Part shown: piece by piece, positions 1 through 7,050 of the stretch
How positions within the stretch are numbered: the stretch's first letter is position 1
Layout: every line of letters starts with the position of its first letter
From: an uncultured Ruminiclostridium sp.
GTDB taxonomy: Bacteria > Bacillota > Clostridia > Oscillospirales > Ruminococcaceae
NCBI GenBank assembly: GCA_947624435.1
Contig: CANQKE010000025.1
Coordinates: forward strand, 1 to 39,150
Reading direction: 5' to 3'
DNA: 39,150 bases
Program-made: the position numbers and the translations under genes
Notes under the pieces: model-generated
What the model was told of the DNA's origin: nothing
What the model saw: the letters and a program-made list of their open reading frames with translations, nothing else
The model's database searches: none

Positions 1-261
1 GAGGACGAAGCGGTGGAGAACACGCTTTACGCACTTGAAAAGCTGGGCATAGCAAAGCGCACCGACGTGCTTTTCACCGATTACAGGATAACGCCGTACG
101 GCAACGTTACGCTGCTCAAAACTACCGAGCGGGACACACCTGTTGTCACCGACTGGGTAAAGTCGCAGGGAATAACTCCCATCGGCAGATTCGGCGAGTG
201 GAAGTACCTCTGGAGCGACCAGTCCTTCTTGTCGGGGTACAACTCCTCCAAGGCCAATTGA
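1..261 (+). CDS. C-terminal fragment of a probable FAD-dependent oxidoreductase (amine oxidase / protoporphyrinogen oxidase-like)
   Basis: The reading frame is open from the first base of the window, so this is the 3' end of a gene that starts outside it; the internal GTG at 13 is probably not a start. About 86 residues are visible. The ending, with Gly-Arg-Phe-Gly-Glu-Trp and then Trp-Ser-Asp-Gln-Ser-Phe before a small Ser/Gly tail, resembles the C-terminal strand and helix of flavin amine-oxidase-type proteins in clostridial polysaccharide clusters, where this part helps bind the FAD ring. That family call rests on a short fragment and is tentative. No nucleotide-binding motif lies in the visible part. 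It converges on the minus-strand proBA operon, with a shared bidirectional terminator in between. Confidence 0.45.
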   Translation, partial: EDEAVENTLYALEKLGIAKRTDVLFTDYRITPYGNVTLLKTTERDTPVVTDWVKSQGITPIGRFGEWKYLWSDQSFLSGYNSSKAN

Positions 262-275
262 TATTTTTACAAACT

Positions 276-309
276 AAACCCGTCAAGTTCAATTTGAGCC
301 TGACGGGTT
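276..309. terminator. bidirectional Rho-independent terminator between convergent genes
   Basis: A perfect 9-bp stem (AACCCGTCA at 277-285 and TGACGGGTT at 301-309) has further pairing inside the loop. It is followed by TTTTACATTTT on the plus strand and a TTTAGTTTG tract on the minus strand. It sits 15 bp after the oxidoreductase stop and just beyond the stop of the minus-strand gene at 317. Confidence 0.8.
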
Positions 310-316
310 TTACATT

Positions 317-1153
317 TTAATTTACCGTGCTGCTGTTGCCGAGGTTGCCCTCGCCGAGCGGGTTGTTGTCGCCGAAGCTTATCGAGGTGACGGTTTTGCG
401 GTCGCCCGCGCTCTTTAGTATGACGTATTTCATTTCCTTTACCGCTTCGTTCTGGCGGTCAAGCCCCGGTATAGACGCGGACAGCGGGTAATACTCCACC
501 GTCAGCGTGTAGGTGTCGCCGACGCTTTCTATAGCTTTAATCTTAGGCACATAGTTTGCCGTGCGGTTAGTGGAGGAAACGCCGTAAGCCTTTTTGTCCG
601 GATCGTACGAGGCGCGCTCGTTTACGCCGCCGACCGTTTCATGCTGTATGCTTATATTCCCTCCGAAAAGGCTGGCGGCGTTGGTTTCAACGTCCAGCTC
701 CGGTATGTAGGTAACGCCCATATCCGATTCATAATTTGATATATCTCCGGTCAGCAGTATTTTGGAGATAGCCGCCCTGATTATCGTGGAATTTGACAGC
801 GTGCTTGCTTCCTCAAATGTCGGCGGGTCTGTCGCTACCAGCGGATAAAGATACAGCTCAAATTCGTTTTTCAACGCGGTGTTGTTGGCAATATCGTCGG
901 CAGTGTTCTTTATAAATACCACCGTGGAAAAAATACCGATGATAGCAAATATTATGACCAGCAGTCCGCAGACGAAGAAAAATGCTTTCTTCCCCTGACC
1001 GCGCACGGTCTTTTCCGGCATGTCAACGACTATAACGTCCTCGTCGGCAAAGTCGTTCTCCGTTTCGGAAAAAGCCTCCTCCAGCGAACCGGCTATGCTG
1101 CGCAGCACCTTTTTTTCTTCCTGCTGACTGCCGCCTCTTTTATTCTTTTTCAT
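317..1153 (-). CDS. single-pass membrane protein of unknown function, third gene of the proBA operon
   Basis: A 278-residue protein. Residues 1-56 are a charged, Glu/Asp-rich cytoplasmic tail. One strong membrane helix spans about 57-80 (Phe-Phe-Phe-Val-Cys-Gly-Leu-Leu onwards). About 195 residues then probably lie outside the cell, with mixed beta-like sequence and no cysteine pair, catalytic motif or repeat that I recognise. The start is the ATG at 1153. Its ribosome binding site AGAGGAG overlaps the proA stop region and only 12 bp separate the genes, so it is almost certainly co-transcribed and perhaps translationally coupled with proA. No link to proline synthesis can be read from the protein itself. 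It may simply be a conserved clostridial hypothetical. Confidence 0.8.
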   Translation of the reverse strand: MKKNKRGGSQQEEKKVLRSIAGSLEEAFSETENDFADEDVIVVDMPEKTVRGQGKKAFFFVCGLLVIIFAIIGIFSTVVFIKNTADDIANNTALKNEFELYLYPLVATDPPTFEEASTLSNSTIIRAAISKILLTGDISNYESDMGVTYIPELDVETNAASLFGGNISIQHETVGGVNERASYDPDKKAYGVSSTNRTANYVPKIKAIESVGDTYTLTVEYYPLSASIPGLDRQNEAVKEMKYVILKSAGDRKTVTSISFGDNNPLGEGNLGNSSTVN

Positions 1154-1165
1154 TCCATGCTCCTC

Positions 1166-2410
1166 TTAGCTTCTTATCTGACCGTTTCCGTTTATAAGAT
1201 ACTTATAGGTGGTAAGCGCCTCAAGTCCCATCGGTCCGCGCGCGTGCAGCTTCTGGGTGGAAATGCCTATTTCCGCGCCAAGCCCGAATTCAAACCCGTC
1301 GGTAAAGCGCGTGCTGGCGTTTACATACACCGCCGCCGCGTCTATCTCTTTCTGGAATTTTTCGGCGTTTTCCATGCTGCGGGTCACTATACATTCGCTG
1401 TGCCGCGTACCGAAGCGATTGATATGCGCTATAGCCTCGTCTACACTGTCCACGGTTTTTACTGCTATCATATAGTCAAGGAACTCTTTGCGGTAATCCT
1501 CGTCGTCGGCTTTTTTCTGAAGGGTGAGATATTCTGCGCTTGCGTCGTCGCCGATAAACGCCACCTTTCCGTTCCACCTTTCGGAAAGACGTGTGAGAAA
1601 TTCCTTTGCTATCGACTTATGTACAAGTACGTTTTCTATCGCGTTGCAGACCGACGGGCGCTGAGTTTTTGCGTTGTCGGTAATGTTAAGTGCCATGTCG
1701 ATATCCGCGCTTTCGTCCACGTAAACATGGCAGTTGCCCTCTCCGGTCTGTATCACCGGTACGGTGGCGTTGGTCATTACGGTACGGATAAGGCCGCCGC
1801 CGCCGCGGGGGATAAGCACGTCAAGATATTCGTTTGCCTGCATAAGCTCTCTTGCGGTATCGCGGGAGGTGTCCTCTACAAGCTGTATTATGTTCGGGTC
1901 GGCTCCGGCCGATTCTATCGCGTTGCGCATTATCCCGACCAGACACTTGTTTGAATTTATCGCGTCGCTGCCGCCGCGAAGTATGACGGTATTTCCCGCC
2001 TTAAAGCACAGACAGCCCGCGTCTACCGTGACGTTCGGCCGGGACTCAAATATTATTCCTATAACTCCCAGCGGGACGGTCTTTTTTATCACCGAAAGCC
2101 CGTTGTCAAGGGTATTTCCGCCGATAACTTTTCCGACGGGGTCGGGAAGGGCCGCCACCTGCCGCACTCCCTCGGCCATGCCGTCTATCCGAGGATCGGT
2201 GAGAGTGAGCCTGTCTATCAGCGAGGAGGATATGCCGTTTTGCTTTGCGTTTTCAATATCGCGGAGATTTTCTTGCTTTATCTTTTCTCTGCCGTTTAAC
2301 AGCAAGTCCGCGATATTAAGCAGAATTTTGTTCTTTTCTCCCTGAGAAAGACGCGCGGACGCGGCGGCCGCTTTTTTTGCGTTTTCTCCTAATTGCTGTA
2401 TGTATGTCAT
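1166..2410 (-). CDS. proA: glutamate-5-semialdehyde dehydrogenase (gamma-glutamyl phosphate reductase)
   Basis: The second enzyme of proline synthesis in the cytosol. It reduces gamma-glutamyl phosphate with NADPH to glutamate-5-semialdehyde, which cyclises to pyrroline-5-carboxylate. The 414-residue length is normal for the family. The aldehyde-dehydrogenase-fold landmarks are in order: the Ile-Phe-Glu-Ser-Arg-Pro-Asn segment near 120, Leu-Arg-Gly-Gly-Ser near 144-148, Pro-Arg-Gly-Gly-Gly near 201, and the catalytic Cys255 in Gln-Arg-Pro-Ser-Val-Cys-Asn-Ala. The ATG at 2410 has a near-ideal site (AAGGAGATATT) in the 9-bp gap after proB. Gene order proB-proA is the usual one. Confidence 0.97.
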   Translation of the reverse strand: MTYIQQLGENAKKAAAASARLSQGEKNKILLNIADLLLNGREKIKQENLRDIENAKQNGISSSLIDRLTLTDPRIDGMAEGVRQVAALPDPVGKVIGGNTLDNGLSVIKKTVPLGVIGIIFESRPNVTVDAGCLCFKAGNTVILRGGSDAINSNKCLVGIMRNAIESAGADPNIIQLVEDTSRDTARELMQANEYLDVLIPRGGGGLIRTVMTNATVPVIQTGEGNCHVYVDESADIDMALNITDNAKTQRPSVCNAIENVLVHKSIAKEFLTRLSERWNGKVAFIGDDASAEYLTLQKKADDEDYRKEFLDYMIAVKTVDSVDEAIAHINRFGTRHSECIVTRSMENAEKFQKEIDAAAVYVNASTRFTDGFEFGLGAEIGISTQKLHARGPMGLEALTTYKYLINGNGQIRS

Positions 2411-2419
2411 AATATCTCC

Positions 2420-3208
2420 TTATTTTTCTTCCTGCGGGAGAAATACCGTGCAGGTAGCTTTGTTTTCAAATAAGTCGTACAGGATATTCGGGTCGGAACC
2501 TTTTATTATCACTGTAGGAATGCCGCTCTCTCCCGCGATTATCGACGCTTCCAGCTTAGTCAGCATACCGCCGCTTGCAAATTCGCTGCCCTTATCCTTA
2601 GCGGATGCTATCATCTCATCGGTAACTTTTTTCACTTCCGGTATCAGCTTTGCGTCCGGCAGCTTCGGGTTTTTGTCAAACAGACCGTCGACGTCGGTGA
2701 GTATCACCAAAAGGTCGGCGTTGCACAGCTTTGCCACTATCGCGGAAAGGGTGTCGTTTTCGTCAAAGTCAAGTTCCTCGATGGAAACGGTGTCGTTTGC
2801 GTTTATTATCGGAACGATGCCCATTTCCAGCAGCGTTTCCAGTGTGTTTATTACGTTTTCTTTACGCAGCTTGTTGCTTATTACATCGCGGGTGAGCAGC
2901 ACCTGAGCCACCGTATGGTCGTATTTTTGAAATTCGCGGTCGTAAATGTGCATAAGCTCGCACTGACCTATCGCCGCGCACGCCTGCTTTTGCGGTATCT
3001 CTACCGGCTTGTGCCGAAGTCCTGCGCGCGCCGCTCCTACTCCCTGAGCGCCGGAGGATACGAATATTATTTCTCGTCCGGCGTTTTTAAGGTCGGAAAA
3101 CACCTCTATAAGCTTTGACACGCGCCTTAAATTAAGGCTGCCGGTATGATGAGCAAGCGTGCTTGTGCCTACCTTTACCACGACTCTTTTTTTATCACTG
3201 AAATCCAT
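2420..3208 (-). CDS. proB: glutamate 5-kinase, short form without PUA domain
   Basis: It phosphorylates L-glutamate with ATP to gamma-glutamyl phosphate, the committed step of proline synthesis, and hands the unstable product to ProA. I place the start at the ATG at 3208, giving 262 residues that begin with the amino-acid-kinase strand Val-Val-Val-Lys-Val-Gly-Thr-Ser. A longer upstream frame exists but it crosses the promoter. The kinase-fold motifs Ser-Ser-Gly-Ala-Gln-Gly-Val-Gly, Asn-Ala-Asn-Asp-Thr-Val and Leu-Thr-Asp-Val-Asp-Gly-Leu-Phe are all present. The protein stops after the kinase domain. The C-terminal PUA domain of the 367-residue E. coli enzyme is absent, as in many Gram-positive short forms. 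Confidence 0.95.
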   Translation of the reverse strand: MDFSDKKRVVVKVGTSTLAHHTGSLNLRRVSKLIEVFSDLKNAGREIIFVSSGAQGVGAARAGLRHKPVEIPQKQACAAIGQCELMHIYDREFQKYDHTVAQVLLTRDVISNKLRKENVINTLETLLEMGIVPIINANDTVSIEELDFDENDTLSAIVAKLCNADLLVILTDVDGLFDKNPKLPDAKLIPEVKKVTDEMIASAKDKGSEFASGGMLTKLEASIIAGESGIPTVIIKGSDPNILYDLFENKATCTVFLPQEEK

Positions 3209-3257
3209 TTTATTATCTCTTTTCCGTCCGCACCGCAGCACGGGATATTCCTTATAT

Positions 3258-3286
3258 ATATTATCACACATCGCCTTTTCTGTCAA
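3258..3286 (-). promoter_or_regulatory. sigma-A type promoter of the proBA operon
   Basis: On the minus strand, TTGACA (3286-3281), a 17-bp spacer, then TAATAT (3263-3258). The proB start is 50 bp downstream of the -10. It lies back to back with the promoter of the gene at 3351. Confidence 0.85.
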
Positions 3287-3301
3287 GAAAAAACTGCCGG
3301 A

Positions 3302-3330
3302 TTGACTAAAGCCGAAAACTGTGTTATACT
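3302..3330 (+). promoter_or_regulatory. sigma-A type promoter of the DUF3783 gene
   Basis: TTGACT (3302-3307), 17 bp, TATACT (3325-3330). The start codon at 3351 is only 21 bp after the -10, so the leader is very short. It also supports the ATG at 3351 over an in-frame start at 3321, which would lie inside the promoter. Confidence 0.85.
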
Positions 3331-3350
3331 TGAAAAAAGGAAGTGATAAC

Positions 3351-3734
3351 ATGAAGTCAAGAGTTATGCCCAAAGCGCCGGAGCTGATACTTTCTTACAA
3401 TATCGGCGACAAGGCGGCGCTGGTTTCTGCCGCGGCGGAAAGCTTAGGGATACAGCATATAGAAATACCCCTCGATAAGGCAGGGGAGAGCCTCGGTTAT
3501 CTTGCGGGATACAGCGGCTTTTTGGAAAAGGGCGGCTCGCTTACCGCCGAGGGCGAATGTCTTATATTTTCCGGAATAAGCTCCGCAAGGCTTAACACCG
3601 TGCTTCAGCGCATACGCGCGGTGGATATACCGCTTAAAGCGATAATCACCTCACACAATCAGAATAAGAGCGTGCAGTGGCTTATAACCGAGCTTGAAAA
3701 GGAGCGCGCCGCAATTGAGAAAGCTAAAGTCTGA
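3351..3734 (+). CDS. DUF3783 domain-containing protein
   Basis: A 127-residue soluble protein. It has the layout of the clostridial DUF3783 family: an N-terminal part with Pro-Glu-Leu-Ile-Leu-Ser-Tyr-Asn near residue 10, a middle segment, and a C-terminal part around Ile-Thr-Ser-His-Asn-Gln-Asn-Lys-Ser followed by a charged helix. The C-terminal Lys-Ala-Ile-Ile-Thr motif near residue 100 is the best recognisable piece. Its function is unknown. The ATG at 3351 has AAAGGAAG as ribosome binding site and its own strong promoter immediately upstream. It is divergent from proBA. Confidence 0.75.
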   Translation: MKSRVMPKAPELILSYNIGDKAALVSAAAESLGIQHIEIPLDKAGESLGYLAGYSGFLEKGGSLTAEGECLIFSGISSARLNTVLQRIRAVDIPLKAIITSHNQNKSVQWLITELEKERAAIEKAKV

Positions 3735-3752
3735 AAAATAAATTTTTCAGAC
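3729..3752 (+). terminator. possible AT-rich hairpin at the end of the DUF3783 gene
   Basis: Perfect 11-bp arms (GTCTGAAAAAT and ATTTTTCAGAC) with only AA between them; the stop codon is inside the left arm. The stem is A/T-rich and the following tract (TTTGCGTTTTGCG) is only moderately T-rich, so termination may be partial. Confidence 0.4.
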
Positions 3753-3770
3753 TTTGCGTTTTGCGCTTTG

Positions 3771-3858
3771 CTGAGTACGGTCAGCAATTTTGCTTCGCAA
3801 AAACGCACAAAACTTAAAAGGAGAGAGCTTGCTTCGCAAGCGTGATAATAAAAATGAA
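3771..3858 (+). repeat. copy A of an 88-bp intergenic repeat carrying a Shine-Dalgarno, a hairpin and the start codon
   Basis: It begins with CTGAGTACGGTCAGCAATTT plus TGCTT, 25 bases identical to positions 36594-36618. It then has AAAAGGAGAGA, the hairpin GCTTGC-TTC-GCAAGC (3827-3841), and ends in ATAAAAATGA around the start codon at 3854. A second small hairpin, TTTTGC-TTC-GCAAAA, lies at 3789-3803. The related copy B precedes an unrelated gene at 36677. Confidence 0.85.
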
Positions 3859-4186
3859 CATACAGATATTCGGGAAGAATAAGTGCTTCGACACGAAAAA
3901 AGCGCAGCGCTGGTTCAAAGAACGCGGCATTAAATTTCAATATGTGGATATTTTATCAAAGGGACTTAGCCGAGGCGAGCTTAACAGCGTTGCGGCGGCA
4001 GTCGGCGGTATAAATGCGCTGATAGACGAGAACGCAAAGGACTATGCTATGATAAAGTACCTGCTCGACGACGCCAAGCCGGATAAATTGGCGGAATGTC
4101 CGCAGCTTTACAAAACTCCCATCGTGCGAAACGGCAGGCAGGCGACTGTAGGATACTGCCCCGACGTATGGAAAGAGTGGGAGTGA
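3854..4186 (+). CDS. ArsC/Spx-family (arsenate reductase-like) protein
   Basis: About 110 residues with the thioredoxin-like ArsC/Spx fold. The N-terminal strand Met-Asn-Ile-Gln-Ile-Phe-Gly is followed by Lys-Asn-Lys-Cys11-Phe-Asp-Thr-Lys-Lys-Ala. The family then shows Arg-Gly-Ile-Lys-Phe, a helix Leu-Ser-Arg-Gly-Glu-Leu, and near the C-terminus Tyr-Lys-Thr-Pro-Ile-Val-Arg-Asn-Gly with Gly-Tyr-Cys-Pro. A single active-site-type Cys11 (Cys-x-x-Thr) is present. Whether it reduces arsenate, acts on another thiol substrate or binds RNA polymerase like Spx cannot be told. The ATG at 3854 is preferred. A GTG 12 bp upstream in frame directly follows the hairpin of the repeat and is an alternative. 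The ribosome binding site is 28 bp from the ATG, with the hairpin in between. Confidence 0.8.
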   Translation: MNIQIFGKNKCFDTKKAQRWFKERGIKFQYVDILSKGLSRGELNSVAAAVGGINALIDENAKDYAMIKYLLDDAKPDKLAECPQLYKTPIVRNGRQATVGYCPDVWKEWE

Positions 4187-4202
4187 GAGGGGGTGCAACT
4201 TA

Positions 4203-4660
4203 TACATCGCATGCCAAAATTTTCACATGATTATCACGAAAAGTGGATATGTTATTTTCGAGCGTCGTCTAATATATGCGATGCATAATATTCCCGCTAT
4301 CCCTCGCCGCGCAGTATAACACGCTGCGCCAAGCAGCACGGCGTATAGTACAAAGCCGCTTTGCACCGCACAACACGGCGCTATCCCATGCCGAGCAATG
4401 CCGCACCATACAGCCTGACACGGCGTTACCTCATGCTCGACAGCGTCACACCGCACAAAATAACACAGTGCTGCCCCATGTCAGCCGCTACTGCGCCGCC
4501 CAACATGCCAAAGCTGCTACCCCAAGCCATGCAGCGCTATCCGCAGCATAGTGCGCGCTCACAACAACCGTGCATCGCACTCCGAAATTTTCACATGATT
4601 ATCACACAAAGTAGAAATGTTATTTTCGCCCCTCGTCTAATATATGTGATGTATAATATC
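4203..4660. repeat. left block of a ~365-bp non-coding repeat (one full unit plus a partial one)
   Basis: This 529-bp stretch without a convincing gene holds a full unit and the start of a second. Each unit begins with an AT-rich imperfect palindrome of about 85 bp (outer arms of the type ATACATCGC and GCGATGTAT, inner CGAAAT and ATTTTCG). About 275 bp of GC-rich sequence follow, containing roughly four degenerate 45-bp subrepeats (starts near 4373, 4418, 4463, 4508). The diagnostic CGAAATTTTCAC-like core falls at 4214 and 4582, 368 bp apart. The same unit recurs at 6300-6985. Stop-free frames run through it but lack ribosome binding sites. Confidence 0.85.
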
Positions 4661-4691
4661 CGCCCGCCACGTCGCTTTGACATGGCGGGCG
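4661..4691 (-). terminator. probable terminator of the sigma / anti-sigma operon
   Basis: On the minus strand, CGCCCGCCATGTC pairs with GACGTGGCGGGCG (13 bp with one wobble) around a 5-nt loop. It lies 24 bp after the anti-sigma stop. The following GATATTATA is not a true T tract, so efficiency is uncertain. Confidence 0.6.
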
Positions 4692-4715
4692 AGTGTATCT
4701 AACGTATAAAATCTG

Positions 4716-5708
4716 TCAACGCTTGCGTCTGACCATCCCCGCGATCATCAGCGCCGCTCCCGTGATGATACCGGCTATCATGATAAGCCAGTTTATATTC
4801 CAGTTTACTGTGCCAATATTCCAGTCAAAGGGCTTGAAAAGCTGAATGCTTTCATATTCCGGCCGACTTTCAATGCCGAATGTTATCAGTAGCCTGTTTA
4901 TAAGATAATTTGAGAAGAATGCAGCTACTGACAGTGCGGCGGTAAGTGCCCCCGACTTTATCAGCGGGTTTGTATGCCAATAACGCAGCAGCAAGAACAC
5001 GACCCATACAATGGGAATAAACACCGCCGAAAGAGTAAGCGCTATTCCCCAAAATGTATTATCCGCGTTTATGTACAGCCCGATGAATATCATCATAACA
5101 AAATACAGCAGCGTATCCGCCGCAAGCGACAGCAGCCCCTTATGGGACCTAAGCGCGCCCTTTTGAGGAAGACAGCGGAAAACGATCGGCAAAAACACGG
5201 CACACAGCCCGAACAGTGAAGACGACGCAGCGACAAAGAACCAATTCCCGCCGGTATAAATGCAGACAGTCATCATCAGCAGCATAAGGCACGCCGTAGC
5301 TCCGCACAGCGTAACGGGGAACCGGTATTTTACCGCTAACATGGGCAGTACAGTCACCGAGGCGGTCAATCCAAGCGACGCCAGCACGATAAAAAACCAA
5401 TCAAGCCCGTGTCCCACCGCGAGATTTACTATCAGACACACTATCACCGGTATCATAAATAATGCCGCCGCGATAATTCCTATAATAAAGGTTTTCCTGC
5501 GCTCTTTTTTGCTGTGGCGGGACAATACCTCGGCTTTTTCTGTTTCAAGTATCTCTTCGCTTTCGCCGTTTTTCAGATCATTCAATAACGACAGGCATTC
5601 GTTACACTCAAAAATATGCTCCTCAACAACTTTCCGGCTGTCGGCGCTGCATACTTTGTCAACGTACAGCGGCAAAAGATCGCGTATAAGTCCGCAATTG
5701 TATTTCAT
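4716..5708 (-). CDS. zf-HC2 anti-sigma factor, polytopic membrane protein
   Basis: A 330-residue protein with an N-terminal zinc-binding anti-sigma domain. His31-x3-Cys35-x2-Cys38 (Glu-His-Ile-Phe-Glu-Cys-Asn-Glu-Cys) follows the helix starting Cys5-Gly-Leu-Ile-Arg-Asp-Leu-Leu-Pro-Leu-Tyr. After a charged stretch to about residue 72 there are roughly seven to eight membrane helices. Such proteins hold their cognate ECF sigma factor at the membrane until a signal releases it. Its start overlaps the sigma-factor stop by 4 bp (ATGA), the normal coupling of such pairs. The signal sensed cannot be told; there is no extracellular domain of size, so the membrane part itself may sense envelope stress. 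Confidence 0.88.
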   Translation of the reverse strand: MKYNCGLIRDLLPLYVDKVCSADSRKVVEEHIFECNECLSLLNDLKNGESEEILETEKAEVLSRHSKKERRKTFIIGIIAAALFMIPVIVCLIVNLAVGHGLDWFFIVLASLGLTASVTVLPMLAVKYRFPVTLCGATACLMLLMMTVCIYTGGNWFFVAASSSLFGLCAVFLPIVFRCLPQKGALRSHKGLLSLAADTLLYFVMMIFIGLYINADNTFWGIALTLSAVFIPIVWVVFLLLRYWHTNPLIKSGALTAALSVAAFFSNYLINRLLITFGIESRPEYESIQLFKPFDWNIGTVNWNINWLIMIAGIITGAALMIAGMVRRKR

Positions 5709-6163
5709 TGCTTTTCCAACCTTTCTGATATTTTAAGACGCGCACGGTGATAGGTGACGCGCGCCCATGATTCCGTTTTGCCGAATATTTTTCCTATCTG
5801 TGCAAAGGACAGCTCTCCGAACACCCTTAACTGAAATACCTCCTTATACGGCTCGTCAAGCGTATGAAGTATAATATGTATCCTCAAAGCGGTATCCTTG
5901 TCCTCTACTTGCGTTTGGGTATCTTCAGCGCCGGATGTTTCGACGGGAGCATCGGCAGAAAAATGCTTTTGTCGGCGAAGCTCGTCCATATAAAGATTTT
6001 TGGCTATCGCGCAAAGCCATGTCAGCTCGTCGGATTTTCCGTGGTAGCCGCCGCGTGACAGCGCGCGGAAAAATGTGTTTTGCGTAAGTTCTTCCGCAAG
6101 CGAGCGGTCTTTTGTAAGTGTAATGAGATATGAAAAGACCTGCATGTAATATCTGTTGTACAT
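5705..6163 (-). CDS. ECF-family RNA polymerase sigma factor
   Basis: A 152-residue sigma-70 family protein. Region 2 is at about 1-65 (Ser-Leu-Ala-Glu-Glu-Leu-Thr-Gln-Asn-Thr-Phe and Trp-Leu-Cys-Ala-Ile-Ala-Lys-Asn). An acidic linker covers about 68-90, and region 4 about 95-148 (helix-turn-helix Leu-Ser-Phe-Ala-Gln-Ile-Gly-Lys-Ile-Phe-Gly-Lys-Thr-Glu). It directs polymerase to stress or envelope genes when freed by the zf-HC2 partner. The start is unsure: the ATG at 6163 has no close ribosome binding site, whereas AAAAAGGGG lies 18-20 bp upstream, spaced correctly for an in-frame ACG at 6178. An ECF-type promoter upstream suggests autoregulation. Confidence 0.9.
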   Translation of the reverse strand: MYNRYYMQVFSYLITLTKDRSLAEELTQNTFFRALSRGGYHGKSDELTWLCAIAKNLYMDELRRQKHFSADAPVETSGAEDTQTQVEDKDTALRIHIILHTLDEPYKEVFQLRVFGELSFAQIGKIFGKTESWARVTYHRARLKISERLEKQ

Positions 6164-6209
6164 TTTTTCGGTATCCGTAGCGCTGCCCCTTTTTTTGATT
6201 TCTGTAGGT

Positions 6210-6237
6210 TAGACGGAGATATCCCGTTTTCGTTACA
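6210..6237 (-). promoter_or_regulatory. ECF-type promoter, probably autoregulatory
   Basis: On the minus strand, TGTAAC (6237-6232), a 16-bp spacer, then CGTCTA (6215-6210). This matches the AAC / CGTC logic of ECF sigma promoters such as the Bacillus sigma-M, -W and -X classes. It lies 46 bp before the sigma factor ATG. No good TTGACA / TATAAT pair is seen here. Confidence 0.7.
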
Positions 6238-6264
6238 AAATTTTTAGAATTTTATATCAATAAC

Positions 6265-6291
6265 ACAACCGCGCCGACATATTGCCGACGC
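6265..6291. repeat. 27-bp duplicate of the gdhA-operon terminator segment
   Basis: Positions 6265-6291 are identical to 7016-7042 (from ACAACCGCGCC to TTGCCGACGC). TTTTTAGAA upstream is also shared (6241-6249 and 7001-7009). At 7016 the sequence is most of a terminator stem. Here the last base pairs are lost. The two copies bound the right repeat block. Confidence 0.8.
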
Positions 6292-6299
6292 CACGCCGC

Positions 6300-6985
6300 T
6301 TCTTACAAGCAGCACCATGCCGAGCCGCTCTGCGCTGCCCAACGTAACAAAGCTGCTATCCCAAGCCATACTGCGCTATCCGCAGCATAGTGCTCGCTCA
6401 CAACAACCGTGTATCGCGTGCCGAAATTTTCACACAACTATCACAAAAAGTAGATATGTTATTTTCGCCCCTCGTCTAACATATGCGATGTATAATATCC
6501 ACTATCCCACGCCGCGCAGTATAACACGCTGCGCCAAGCAGCACGGCGTACTGTACAAAGCCGCTCTGCGCCGCACAATACGGCGCTATCCCAAGCTGAG
6601 CAATGCCGCATCATACAGCCTGACACGGCGTTACCTCATGCTCGACAGCGCCGCACCGCACAAAATGACATGGCGCTACCCCATGTCAACCAGTACTGCG
6701 CTGCCCAACGTAACAAAGCTGCTATCCCAAGCCATACTGCGCTGTCCGCAGCATAGTGCTCGCTCACAACAACATACATCGCGTGCCGAAATTTTCACAC
6801 AACTATCACAAAAAGTAGAAATGTTATTTTCGCCCCTCGTCCAACATATACAATGTATAATATCCCCACTATCCCTCGCCGCGCAGTATAACACGCTGCG
6901 CCATGCAGCACGGCGTACTGTACAAAGCCGCTCTGCGCCGCAAACACGGCGCTATCCCTCGCCAAGCAGCGCCGTGTATATAAAA
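6300..6985. repeat. right block of the ~365-bp non-coding repeat (a half unit, a full unit and a partial unit)
   Basis: The 887-bp stretch between the sigma gene and the 54-residue gene at 7051 is filled by this repeat. It holds the tail half of a unit (about 6300-6405), a full unit (about 6408-6772) and the first half of a third (about 6773-6985). The cores start at 6421 and 6786, 365 bp apart, in the same orientation as the block at 4203-4660. The GC-rich half again shows about 45-bp subrepeats (near 6577, 6622, 6668). A 250-codon stop-free frame at 6317-7069 spans it but has no ribosome binding site, and I treat it as non-coding. Confidence 0.85.
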
Positions 6986-7018
6986 ATCCATCATGTTGAG
7001 TTTTTAGAAGTTAAAACA

Positions 7019-7045
7019 ACCGCGCCGACATATTGCCGACGCGGT
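7019..7045 (-). terminator. terminator of the gdhA operon
   Basis: On the minus strand, ACCGCGTCGGC, loop AATAT, GTCGGCGCGGT: an 11-bp stem with two wobble pairs followed by TGTTTTAAC. It starts 6 bp after the stop of the 54-residue gene. Confidence 0.85.
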
Positions 7046-7050
7046 ATTTG

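Noticed and set aside
1157-2345. Plus-strand frames of 265 and 203 codons opposite proA
   Set aside because: Antisense to a fully recognisable proA with its catalytic cysteine and coupling to proB. No ribosome binding sites.
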